A stretch of 64,000 bases of DNA. It comes from CAYSUS01 sp964434165. GTDB taxonomy: Bacteria > Planctomycetota > Planctomycetia > Pirellulales > Thermoguttaceae. Every line of letters starts with the position of its first letter. Within the stretch, counting starts at the first letter, position 1. The translations under genes and the position numbers were made by a program. Shown in pieces: positions 56,169 to 64,000 of the stretch. The DNA lies in NCBI GenBank assembly GCA_964434165.1, contig CAYSUS010000026.1, forward strand, positions 1 through 64,000, given 5' to 3'. Below the pieces are notes generated by a model, which was not told the origin of the DNA, ran no database searches, and saw nothing but the letters and a program-made list of their open reading frames with translations.

Positions 56169-59100
56169 TCAGTGGTTCACGGGTCGGCCGTCCGAGCCGC
56201 GACTTGGCTCCGTCTTGCCCACGAGCGCCACGGAGCCGTCGCGCAGGACGACCACCCACGAGCCCTTCCCGGCCGGGGCGATGCCGTTGAAGATCGGCTC
56301 GGCGGGGAGATCGACAGACCACGATTCGCTGCCGGTTTCGCGCGCGACCGCGGTCAGTTTCCAGGCCGTGAACTCGACGTAGCGCTGGCTGTGTCTGAGC
56401 GTTTCGCCGTCCTCCCACACACCGTGCGCGATGATCGCGGCGTTTGGTGTGAGGGCGACGGCGTTGATATCCAGGCCGTTGACCCGCCAATGGGCCAACG
56501 TCATGTCGAGCGCGTCCAGCGTGGAGTTGAAGTCAGCGTAGGGATTCGGACTTCGCTTCCTTGGCGATACCGGATCGTCGTGGTGATCCACGCGGCTTCT
56601 TCTCATCCTGCCGGTCTGGCGCGCCTGCTCGGCTGCCTCATCGAGCCACACGGGGATGCTCCACAGGCTTAGTCCAAGCGTGTCGCCATGAGGCTCGTGC
56701 TTGCCGCGAAACCGCCTTCCGCCAACGCCGCCGACCATAAGGATGTCCTTCCCGTCGAGGGCCGGAGCGATATGACTGGAAGGGATGGCGTGAATCGGGT
56801 TGTCCAGGCCTCGCATCATGCCGTCTTCGTTCAACGTCGCGGCGACGAACTTCGACATGCGTTTCTCGTGGCGGATGTCCGGATTGGATAGCAGGAAGTT
56901 GCCGCCGCCGTAGAGCAGCAGGCGCTCGCCCAGCGCGATGAACTCCTGCCCGCCGCACGTGAACTTCACGCGGTACGAGTGATGCGCCTGGGCTTCCCGC
57001 AGATCGGTCGGCTCCGGTATGCGCGCGCCCGTCTCGATATCGAACACGCCGGGGAAACCCAGATAGGCGCGAATGTAGAGTTTGTCACTCACGATCACGA
57101 GTTGCCCCGAAGGACTGAAGCCCGGTTCCTCTCGCGAAAGGAAGTCATCGAGCACGTGATGGACGTGCGGCTTCGTCCAATGCGTCCAGCGCGGCTGGCC
57201 CGTGGCCGCATCCAGAGCGAAGGCGACCGTGCCGTTGTGCGCCCATGGGCCGGCCACGCCGTAGAGCGTTCCGTCGTGGGGCAGCACGGCGACGACGGGC
57301 CACGTGCTCATCAGCTTCCCGCAGACCGGCATGGTCCGCTCGCCCGGAGCGCCGCGCCAGCGCCATGCCAGTTGGCCGGTAGCGGTGTCCAGACAGTACA
57401 CCCAGCCGTCGCAGCCGGCGACGTAGACCCGCGCACCGGCTACCGCTGGTGCGGTGAGCACCGGGCCCGAGGTCCAGTAGGTCCAGGCGGTTCTTCCATG
57501 AACCAGATCGACCCCGTGCACCGCGCCCTCGCTCGTGGCGTAGAACGCCATGCCGCCGGCGGTGACCGGCGGCGTGGGGCGATCGAGCCACTCAATGCGG
57601 TGCCAGTCGTGGCCTTCCGGAACGGGCATGGGATGGGGTGGTGCAGCCCTCCACAAGAGCGCGGCCTCGTCGGGCGTGGAAGCGGAAGTGTATCCCCAAT
57701 GCCGGGCGTCGCCGCGATAGATGGGCCATTGCGTGCCGCGATCCATCGGTGGAGGGTCGAGTGCCGCGTCCAGGGCGGGACCGGTTTCCAGGGGGTGCTC
57801 CGGACGGTTCTCGACCTGCGCCAGGATGTCTCCCGCGGGCGCGAAGGCAGCCGTGGCGTGAATGTGTTGGCCGCAGTCGCACTGGCTGGGGGCGAACTGC
57901 AAGAGCCCGCCCGCCGCGTATGCGCCGACGCCGCAGGGCGATTTCAGGCCGTAGGCGACGTGGGCAACGGCCTTGCCGAGCCCTGGCGCCCAGGTGGCGA
58001 TACCGCAGCCCATGCCCTGCATGAGGCCCCTGTCGCGCTCCAGCAACTTGCCGGTGACGGCATCGCAGACGACGAAGCCCGTGTACAGTCTGTCGCCAAC
58101 GAAGAAGCTCTTGGGCGATCCCGCTTTCGTCTTCCACAGAAGCGCGCCGGTCGCGCAGTCGAAGACCATGGCGTCTCTTCCCTGCCACGGCACCGTGAGC
58201 AGAAGCTGGCCGCTTGGGCCCACGACTAGCGTGCTCGCCGACTCGTAGTTCAAGTTCATCAGGCGCGGCTGCGCGAGGGGCTTCAGCCAGGCCGGGTCCT
58301 TGTTCTCCCAAACCGGCTTACCATCGGCGTCGAGGCAGGCAAGGCGCCGGTCGGTGGCGTAGAAGCAGGTTCGACCGTCGGCGACAGCCACGGTGCGGTA
58401 GTCGATGAAGCTCGGCTCCTCGTGGCGCCAGAGTTCCCGTCTGGAGGCCAGGTCGACCGCAATCAGGGTTTCGCCCGCCTTGCCCTGTTGCTTGCGGAGA
58501 TCCTTGTAGCCTCGGGATGCGATGTAGTTTCTCGGCTGACGAACCTGCGGCGCTTCGCCGAGCAAGGCATGGAGCCGTCCGTCCTCAATCGCCAGCCACC
58601 GTACGCGAAGATCGGCTTCGCCAGCAATGGGGATCGGCGGCAGGTCCGCGCCGGTTTCGCCGTCGATCACCAGGATGCGGCTGGCTTCGCCGTCGCCGAT
58701 GTAGATGCGTCCGTTGTCCACCGCGCTGATCGGCCAATCGGGTTCGATACCCAGGGGCAGGTCGCGTTGCCAGAGCACCATACCGTTGGCCTGGCTGCGG
58801 GCGGTGAGTTTGCCGGCGAGCAGGTTCCTGTCGGGCTTCTTCGTGGTCCAGTCCGAGAACTCGATCCGCAGGCCGCCCTCGGTCAGCATGGTGCCGTGGA
58901 AGCTGGTATGAAAAGGCATCGCCAGATACTGGATCATGGCGGGCAGGCGAAAGGCCGTATCGGTCGAAGCCGGATTGTTGGCTGCGTTGCCCATCCGATG
59001 GGTCCAGTTGCCGGCTCCGGGCAACGCGGGTTTCGTGACGATCCGGGTGCCAACAAGCGCCTTGCCGCGCGCAGGCGCGAGAACTCGCACAAGCTCGGTC

Positions 59101-59522
59101 TCGGTGACCGACGAATCGCTCTCCGTCACGACAAGGTCAACCAAGTTGTCCGCGTGGGGCAGACGGCTGCCGTACAGCCTGTCAACATAGACCGCGCGTC
59201 CAAGCAAACCCCGCGCCGCGAGAGCCTTCTTGGCCAGCGCGACTTCCGCGGGGTCGGGGTCCAGCAGGTGCACGACGAAACCGCCCTCCTTGACCAGACC
59301 GATGGCGGTCTCCATGTTCTCGGCACCGATCACGCAGGCCATTCCACCCCTGAGGCACGATCGCTCCAAGACCTGCCCGGGCTCGATGGCCTGGGCAGAG
59401 CCGGCGAGGGCGCTAGCAAAGACGCACCACACCACCAACCGCCGACAGACTCCCCGCCACGTCGATCTGCCGGCGAGCGTCGACAGCCGGCGGGATGCGT
59501 CGGAAGGCGGTTGGCGGATCAT
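56169..59522 (-). CDS. secreted methyltransferase-like/PQQ beta-propeller fusion, paralogue B
   Basis: The 1117-residue protein has AAGGAG 8 bases before ATG 59522 and a signal peptide (LVVWCVFASALAGSAQA) after a 28-residue basic tail. The Rossmann domain at 50-165 has the shape of a methyltransferase but lost the glycine motif (CVIGAENMETAIGLV instead of GxGxG). It keeps VVHLLDPDPAEVALAKKAL and ADNLVDLVVTESDSSVTE. The propeller has many blades (DGETGADLPPIPIAGE, LASRRELWRHEEPS, DCATGALLWKTKAG, VHGRTAWTYWTSGP, DTATGQLAWRWRGAP, DAATGQPRWTHWTK) and a cysteine-rich insert (FAPSQCDCGQHIHATAAFAP). It is probably catalytically dead as a methyltransferase and may act as a sensor or binder in the periplasm. 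Confidence 0.78.
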   Translation of the reverse strand: MIRQPPSDASRRLSTLAGRSTWRGVCRRLVVWCVFASALAGSAQAIEPGQVLERSCLRGGMACVIGAENMETAIGLVKEGGFVVHLLDPDPAEVALAKKALAARGLLGRAVYVDRLYGSRLPHADNLVDLVVTESDSSVTETELVRVLAPARGKALVGTRIVTKPALPGAGNWTHRMGNAANNPASTDTAFRLPAMIQYLAMPFHTSFHGTMLTEGGLRIEFSDWTTKKPDRNLLAGKLTARSQANGMVLWQRDLPLGIEPDWPISAVDNGRIYIGDGEASRILVIDGETGADLPPIPIAGEADLRVRWLAIEDGRLHALLGEAPQVRQPRNYIASRGYKDLRKQQGKAGETLIAVDLASRRELWRHEEPSFIDYRTVAVADGRTCFYATDRRLACLDADGKPVWENKDPAWLKPLAQPRLMNLNYESASTLVVGPSGQLLLTVPWQGRDAMVFDCATGALLWKTKAGSPKSFFVGDRLYTGFVVCDAVTGKLLERDRGLMQGMGCGIATWAPGLGKAVAHVAYGLKSPCGVGAYAAGGLLQFAPSQCDCGQHIHATAAFAPAGDILAQVENRPEHPLETGPALDAALDPPPMDRGTQWPIYRGDARHWGYTSASTPDEAALLWRAAPPHPMPVPEGHDWHRIEWLDRPTPPVTAGGMAFYATSEGAVHGVDLVHGRTAWTYWTSGPVLTAPAVAGARVYVAGCDGWVYCLDTATGQLAWRWRGAPGERTMPVCGKLMSTWPVVAVLPHDGTLYGVAGPWAHNGTVAFALDAATGQPRWTHWTKPHVHHVLDDFLSREEPGFSPSGQLVIVSDKLYIRAYLGFPGVFDIETGARIPEPTDLREAQAHHSYRVKFTCGGQEFIALGERLLLYGGGNFLLSNPDIRHEKRMSKFVAATLNEDGMMRGLDNPIHAIPSSHIAPALDGKDILMVGGVGGRRFRGKHEPHGDTLGLSLWSIPVWLDEAAEQARQTGRMRRSRVDHHDDPVSPRKRSPNPYADFNSTLDALDMTLAHWRVNGLDINAVALTPNAAIIAHGVWEDGETLRHSQRYVEFTAWKLTAVARETGSESWSVDLPAEPIFNGIAPAGKGSWVVVLRDGSVALVGKTEPSRGSDGRPVNH

Positions 59523-59825
59523 CCTGGTTCTCCTTCGGCGTGTCCTCAGGTGTCATGGCCCGACACCTGCCGCGATGCAGGTCAGTTGTTCATGGCTGCA
59601 TTGTCATTGATCGCTGGTGCACACCGGAATGCCTGGGGAACGGGCTTCCGCTGGTCGCCCTCCGTGCATTGGCTATGCAGGCGTCAATAGTTGGTCCTGT
59701 TGCGGAGCGCCGCGTGGGCCTTGCACCGGGCGACATCGGGCGAACAGACGGTAGTCCTCGAGGGTCACGCTGTGGCGTTCAGGGAAATCCGCGGATCGGC
59801 GTTCGGCGACGAAAGGCCCCCGCTG
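59523..59825. other. intergenic gap between two PQQ-fusion genes
   Basis: This 303-bp stretch contains no supported gene, repeat or recognisable promoter. Confidence 0.4.
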
Positions 59826-62800
59826 TCAATCCTCCTTGGCAAGGCAGATCATCGTACCATCGGTGAAGGCGAGATACAGCTTGCCGTTTGCCGCGGCCAT
59901 GCCGTCGAAGACCGGCTGGCTCTTCAGCGTCCATTCGGCAAGCTTGCGACCGTCACCCGCCGACACGGCCCACAGCACGCCGGCGCCCTCGCCTCGGTAG
60001 GGCGCAAGCGGGTCCTGGCCTTCGGATTGTTCCAGCGGCCCGGCGAGGAACAGGACCTTGCCGCTATCCGGATTCACCGGTTGCGTGAGCACCATCGCCC
60101 GAACGATGTGCGGCACGTCAACGGCCCAGGTCGGATCCGCATCGCGGATCACGTTGAAACCCTTCTGCGTGCTGGTCGTCCCCAGCCGATCGGCCACCAG
60201 TCTCGTGCCGTTGCCGATCAAGTGGTTCGGATAGCGGCCCTGGGCTTCGCCTTCCCACTGGAGCCCGTAGGCGAATTGATCGTCGAACACCACGAGCTTG
60301 CCGGCACTGGCCGCCCCCGCGGCGTTTCCGCCTCCGTAGTATCGATCCGAGTAGTGCCAGCCGACTCGGTGGAAGTAGGTGTCGTCGAGGAATCCGTTCA
60401 TCGGCCGCAGCCAGCGACGGCCTGTCAGCTTGTCGGCGGCTGCTTCCACCAGGCTCGAGCTCGTCTTCAGGTCAGCGGTGATCCGAGTCTGGCCCATGTG
60501 AAGATCGATCCCGTCGCTCACGAGGATGTCGCTGCGAGCGCCCTCGATGTCGCAGTAGCCCGGGAAGTAACCACTGGGCGTCCTCTCCACGCGGTTGTAC
60601 TTGTTCGTCGTGACCGGATAGAACGGGTTCTGCTCGTAGAGCCCGTAGTGCGGGCCGTCCAGCCGGGCGTGCGACAGCATCTTGCCTGTCGCGACATCGA
60701 GCTTGTACACATGAATGCCGCCGTCGAGAAAAGAGGACTGCCCGGCCGTGCAGTAGAGGTGACCGTCCTGGACAAGCACCGCACCGTGCGCAGGCCATGT
60801 GGATGCCGGCCGGCCGTCGTACAGGATGAGCCTGTCTGCCGGCGCCGCTCGAAAACGCCACAGGAGCGCGCCGTCCGCGGCGCGCAGGCAGTAGATACGG
60901 CCGTCCGCGCAGCCGAACAGGCAGAGCGATGTCGCGGGAGCGACGGAAACGACCGTGGGCGGGGAATCGACAAAGCAAGAGGTGGCATAGCGCCAGGAGA
61001 TTTCGCCGGTGTCCGCATCGAGACATACAATCTCACTGGCGTCTTTGCGGGACACGAAGACCCGTCCCGCGCCGATCACCGGAGGCGTCAGGCCGCGCAC
61101 TGCCCCGTAGCCGTACACTGCCGGTGCGTAGGGGCTGTCGAGGTCCACCGACCACAACGGCTTCAGCTCGATGGGAACCATCGTGGACGCCTCGCCACTG
61201 CGCAGGGCGTCGTGCCGGTACGTCGGCCAGTCTTCTGACGTGAGCGCGGGCGGGTCGGACCTCCCCGACGGCTCCTCGTACGCCGGGCCGCGCGTTACGT
61301 GCTGTTCGCGGTCCACCCGATCGTGATCGACCTTGGGTGCCTTGGCGGCGAACGCGTGATAGCCGCGCACCCGCGCGCCGATCCAGCAGGCGCAGGGGTC
61401 GGGCGTGTGATAGAGAAGGCCGTTGGCCGGGACGTAGCCCAGGGCGCACGAGCTGCGGAGCCAGCGGCAGTCGGCGACCATCCTGCCGGCTTCGATGTCG
61501 AGAAACTCCACCCCGAAACGAATTCCCAGGAGATAGCGGTCGGTGGCAACGCCGCGGTGGCAGCGGCCGTGTGTACGTCCCAGCGCCAGTTCTTCGACGA
61601 GCGGCCCGAGTTGCTCCCCCGTTGCCGCGTCCCATCGCGACCCATTGTCGTTGTAGAGCACGCCGTCAACCACGCGCAGCCCCGTCGGATGTCCGAAACC
61701 CCCGCCGTAGGCGACGCGGCTGCCGTGCCAGATCTCCTCGCCGTCGGCAAGGTTCAGGCAATGCGTGCCGTCGCCGCCGACGAAGTAGGCCTTCCCGTCC
61801 CACAGGAACAGCATGCCGGCCATGCCGCTGCGAGAGTACGTCCGGCTGTGGCCCAATCGCTTCTGGCCGGCTCGCCGCCAGATCTCCCGGCCGCTACGCG
61901 CATCCAGGCAAACCACGTCGCGGTAATCGAAGAAGCAGACCTTGCCGCCGAGGGTGCACAGGGTCTCAGTGGCGACATGGCGCGAGGGAACCGTCCACAG
62001 TTCCTTGCCCGTATGCGCGTCCAGCGCCGCGACCATTTCCGGGCCCTGGCGCTCCACGTACTTCGTGTAGTCCTCAGGCCCGTAGCTCCTGGCCCAGCGC
62101 AGATTCCTTGCCTCCCGGGAAAACGGAAAATCGAGCTTGCGGGGAATCTCACCGCGAACGCGCAAGAAGACTCGATCGCCATTCAGGACGACTTCATCGA
62201 CATGACCCTTCGGCATGTACTCCCAGACGGTTTCGCCGTTCTCGGCGTCCAGCGCGCTCAGGCCGCCTCGGTAGGCGAGCGTGACGTACACGCGCGTCGG
62301 CGAAGCGACCATCCGACGGTTGAGTGAAAGCGGAGACGACCAGCAGTTCCAGGACGTCGGTTGACTGCCGATCGCCTCGAATTCCAGGTTGCCAAAGCCT
62401 TCCAGCGCACGCTCCCACAGCAGCACGCCGTTGAACGCGTCGCGCGCGATCAGTCTCCACGTTTCAGGGAACTCCGGGATCTTGCCGGGCTTGTGCGCCC
62501 AGTTCATCCCGCCGTCCCGGTGCGGCATGACGGCGGCAGGCCCTTCGTCGTGCAGGTAGAACAGGCGACCGCCCGAGGTTACCATCGCGGCAGTGCCATT
62601 GACCCAGTTGTGGCTGCGCTCCGAGTACGGACCGGCCCACCATTGCAGGGCCTTCGGGGGACCCACGGCCCTGTCGCGCGACCAGGCATTGTTCGAGGAG
62701 TCGTGGAAGGCGTGCGACCACTCGTCGATTCCTGCCGGCAGCGGCTTCTTCAGTCTCGTCGCCAGCCTTGACGACTCGCGATCGATTGTCAGTGCCGTGC

Positions 62801-63203
62801 CACCCGGCACAAGAACCCGCAGGATCTCTTCGTCCGGCACCCGGCTGTCCCCACGACTCACGACGACGAGGTTGGCCAGGTTGTCGGCAAACGGCAGCGA
62901 CTGTCCACTCCACCGCAATGCCGTGACTGGCCCATGGAGTCCCGTCTTGCAGAGATGCCTCCGGGCTTGGGCGATCATGGTCGGGCGCGTATCGAGCCCG
63001 ACCACGGTGAAGGCGTCGTCGCAGCGGAGACCCGCAAGAAGAGTGGGCTCGTCGCAGCCCAGTACGACGACCAGGCCGCCGCGCACCTTCGTCGTCGCCA
63101 GGACGCCGGCAGCATCCGGCTTGGCGGCCGGCGCGGCGCCGATTGCGAGAACGGACTGGGCCATGAGAACCGTGGAGGCGAGTGCCCCTGTCCTCCGAAT
63201 CAT
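59826..63203 (-). CDS. secreted methyltransferase-like/PQQ beta-propeller fusion, paralogue C
   Basis: From ATG 63203 (CGGAGT 8 bases upstream; ATG 63227 is less likely) the product has 1125 residues with a signal peptide (ALASTVLMAQSVLAIGAAPA). The Rossmann domain near residues 30-150 has a half-degenerate motif I (GGLVVVLGCDEPTLLAGL) and an acidic beta-2 end (VVGLDTRPTMIAQARRHL), then ADNLANLVVVSRGDSRVPDEE. Propeller blades follow (DAFNGVLLWERALEG, DAENGETVWEYMPKG, DAHTGKELWTVPSRH, DARSGREIWRRAGQ, LADGEEIWHGSRV, DADTGEISWRYATS), with a cysteine pair in HTPDPCACWIGARV. The arrangement is co-linear with paralogues A and B, so they come from gene duplication. It is the first gene of the minus-strand cluster, divergent from the Tat oxidoreductase gene at 63564. 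Confidence 0.78.
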   Translation of the reverse strand: MIRRTGALASTVLMAQSVLAIGAAPAAKPDAAGVLATTKVRGGLVVVLGCDEPTLLAGLRCDDAFTVVGLDTRPTMIAQARRHLCKTGLHGPVTALRWSGQSLPFADNLANLVVVSRGDSRVPDEEILRVLVPGGTALTIDRESSRLATRLKKPLPAGIDEWSHAFHDSSNNAWSRDRAVGPPKALQWWAGPYSERSHNWVNGTAAMVTSGGRLFYLHDEGPAAVMPHRDGGMNWAHKPGKIPEFPETWRLIARDAFNGVLLWERALEGFGNLEFEAIGSQPTSWNCWSSPLSLNRRMVASPTRVYVTLAYRGGLSALDAENGETVWEYMPKGHVDEVVLNGDRVFLRVRGEIPRKLDFPFSREARNLRWARSYGPEDYTKYVERQGPEMVAALDAHTGKELWTVPSRHVATETLCTLGGKVCFFDYRDVVCLDARSGREIWRRAGQKRLGHSRTYSRSGMAGMLFLWDGKAYFVGGDGTHCLNLADGEEIWHGSRVAYGGGFGHPTGLRVVDGVLYNDNGSRWDAATGEQLGPLVEELALGRTHGRCHRGVATDRYLLGIRFGVEFLDIEAGRMVADCRWLRSSCALGYVPANGLLYHTPDPCACWIGARVRGYHAFAAKAPKVDHDRVDREQHVTRGPAYEEPSGRSDPPALTSEDWPTYRHDALRSGEASTMVPIELKPLWSVDLDSPYAPAVYGYGAVRGLTPPVIGAGRVFVSRKDASEIVCLDADTGEISWRYATSCFVDSPPTVVSVAPATSLCLFGCADGRIYCLRAADGALLWRFRAAPADRLILYDGRPASTWPAHGAVLVQDGHLYCTAGQSSFLDGGIHVYKLDVATGKMLSHARLDGPHYGLYEQNPFYPVTTNKYNRVERTPSGYFPGYCDIEGARSDILVSDGIDLHMGQTRITADLKTSSSLVEAAADKLTGRRWLRPMNGFLDDTYFHRVGWHYSDRYYGGGNAAGAASAGKLVVFDDQFAYGLQWEGEAQGRYPNHLIGNGTRLVADRLGTTSTQKGFNVIRDADPTWAVDVPHIVRAMVLTQPVNPDSGKVLFLAGPLEQSEGQDPLAPYRGEGAGVLWAVSAGDGRKLAEWTLKSQPVFDGMAAANGKLYLAFTDGTMICLAKED

Positions 63204-63563
63204 GTTCGAACTCCGTTTTGCAGGCATCGACCCAATGCGGGGGCGGGGACGAAGGTGGGGTCGGGTGGGGCGGGCAGAGGCTGGGGACCGTCCGATAGGA
63301 GAATGTCTCGATCCCCGACATCTTGGACCCGCACGGTCAACCGAATCGCCCGCGGCCCAGCCGCTCCCGGCGAGACGGAAGCCACACCGCAGGGGGGTTT
63401 GGCGCGTCGTGCCCGCAGTGAGCTCGTGTGATGAGGCGATTTCAGGTCGAGTTTGGCAGTAAGGATACTGGAGGCGCGGACCTGCATCGCGCGGATGCTG
63501 CGCCCCCGGCAAGGAGATAAGTCGTCTGCACGGCAGCTCCGGAGTGCGAAGGAGGGATTTGAC
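63204..63563. other. divergent promoter region of the glycan cluster
   Basis: The 360 bp between divergent genes must hold the promoter of the minus-strand cluster and that of the oxidoreductase. No sigma-54-type site or strong -35/-10 pair was found by eye. Confidence 0.4.
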
Positions 63564-64000
63564 ATGAGGAGAAAGCGGCTGCGTCCGACACGGCGAGCGT
63601 TCATCGGATACGTGACCGCCGGTACGGTGGCGGCCGGTATCAGGAGCGGCGCGGCGAGCGAACCGCCACCCGCGGCAGGGCAGATCGCCAGACGGCCGTT
63701 CGGCAAGAAGGGTTTCGAACTGCCGGTCCTGGGGATGGGCAGCTCGCCGTTGGTCGCCGCCTGGTCGCGCGGGTACGGCTCGAAGCCCGGAAGCGTCGAA
63801 GCCCGCGCGGCGCTGGTCCGCCGCGCGTACGACCGGGGCGTCCGCTATTTCGATACGGCCCGGTCCTACTACGATGCGGAAGACGTGATGGGCCGCGGTT
63901 TGAAGGGGGTGGCCTCGCATTGCGTGATCGCGACGAAGGTGACGGTGCTGAAGCCGGAAATGGTCCGGCCCAGCGTGGAGAAGTCGCTCGAAACGCTTGA
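63564..64000 (+). CDS. Tat-exported aldo/keto reductase, partial at the window edge
   Basis: The first 145 codons are present, running off the right end. GGAGG lies before ATG 63564. A twin-arginine signal (RPTRRAFIGYVTAGTVAAG) is followed by the AKR start RRPFGKKGFELPVLGMGSS, the catalytic pair in YFDTARSYYDAEDVMGRGL, and the Lys strand VIATKVTV. It resembles the gene at 47772 in kind (Tat plus AKR), but with a longer mature N-terminus. It is divergent from PQQ fusion C and may be involved in the same glycan pathway. Confidence 0.85.
   Translation, partial: MRRKRLRPTRRAFIGYVTAGTVAAGIRSGAASEPPPAAGQIARRPFGKKGFELPVLGMGSSPLVAAWSRGYGSKPGSVEARAALVRRAYDRGVRYFDTARSYYDAEDVMGRGLKGVASHCVIATKVTVLKPEMVRPSVEKSLETL

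Overview
The window is GC-rich bacterial DNA that I read as a member of the Planctomycetota. The reasons are a long membrane protein with a divergent N-terminal J-like domain and a LamG-like C-terminus, many signal-peptide proteins of the SGNH and PQQ-propeller kinds, HPF and sigma-like domain fusions, and very high GC coding bias. No rRNA, tRNA or CRISPR array was seen.

Region 1 (about 1-12,500 and 22,350-31,000) is a stress, dormancy and metal-homeostasis island. It encodes a DJ-1/PfpI protein, a clan GH-G-like glycosidase, two BON-repeat proteins, a GlsB/YeaQ membrane protein, an FmdB zinc ribbon, an MgtC-like protein, an HPF-like/sigma-like fusion, transketolase, a di-haem peroxidase-like protein, OsmC, cupin, CBS and PRC-barrel proteins, a coiled-coil lipoprotein, a Balon/baeRF-like ribosome factor, a YbaK deacylase and two P-type ATPases. 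Six places upstream of these genes carry good matches to the sigma-54 -24/-12 promoter (GG-N10-GC). Two of them also have an identical pair of TGTCGC boxes 21 bp apart. This suggests one sigma-54 regulon controlled by an enhancer-binding protein.

Region 2 (about 12,496-22,357) is an integrated element of about 9.86 kb. It splits the PRC-barrel gene into a C-terminal piece on the left and an N-terminal piece on the right. It encodes a large serine recombinase, a HARE-HTH protein, a RepA-like AAA helicase next to an iteron-like ATTGGAA cluster with a 40-bp perfect palindrome, a sigma-like protein, a prohead-protease/major-capsid fusion, and lower-GC cargo (a zinc-ribbon/PH/SHOCT protein and a lipoprotein). 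I see no portal, terminase or tail gene, so it looks like a capsid-carrying satellite or a reduced prophage. The recombinase reading frame runs through the right attachment site into the host gene. In the excised circle the same frame would close on a different C-terminal tail.

Region 3 (about 34,000-64,000) is a minus-strand polysaccharide-use cluster of 14 genes: a beta-helix protein, an SGNH esterase-like protein, a GH5-like clan A hydrolase, three GH43-like proteins, xylose isomerase, three paralogous SGNH-like secreted proteins, a Tat-exported aldo/keto reductase, and three giant secreted proteins that fuse a methyltransferase-like Rossmann domain to a PQQ-type beta-propeller. A second Tat-type oxidoreductase begins at the right edge on the opposite strand. 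GH43 and xylose isomerase together suggest xylose-containing glycans as one substrate. No SusC/SusD pair and no sulfatase is present in the window.
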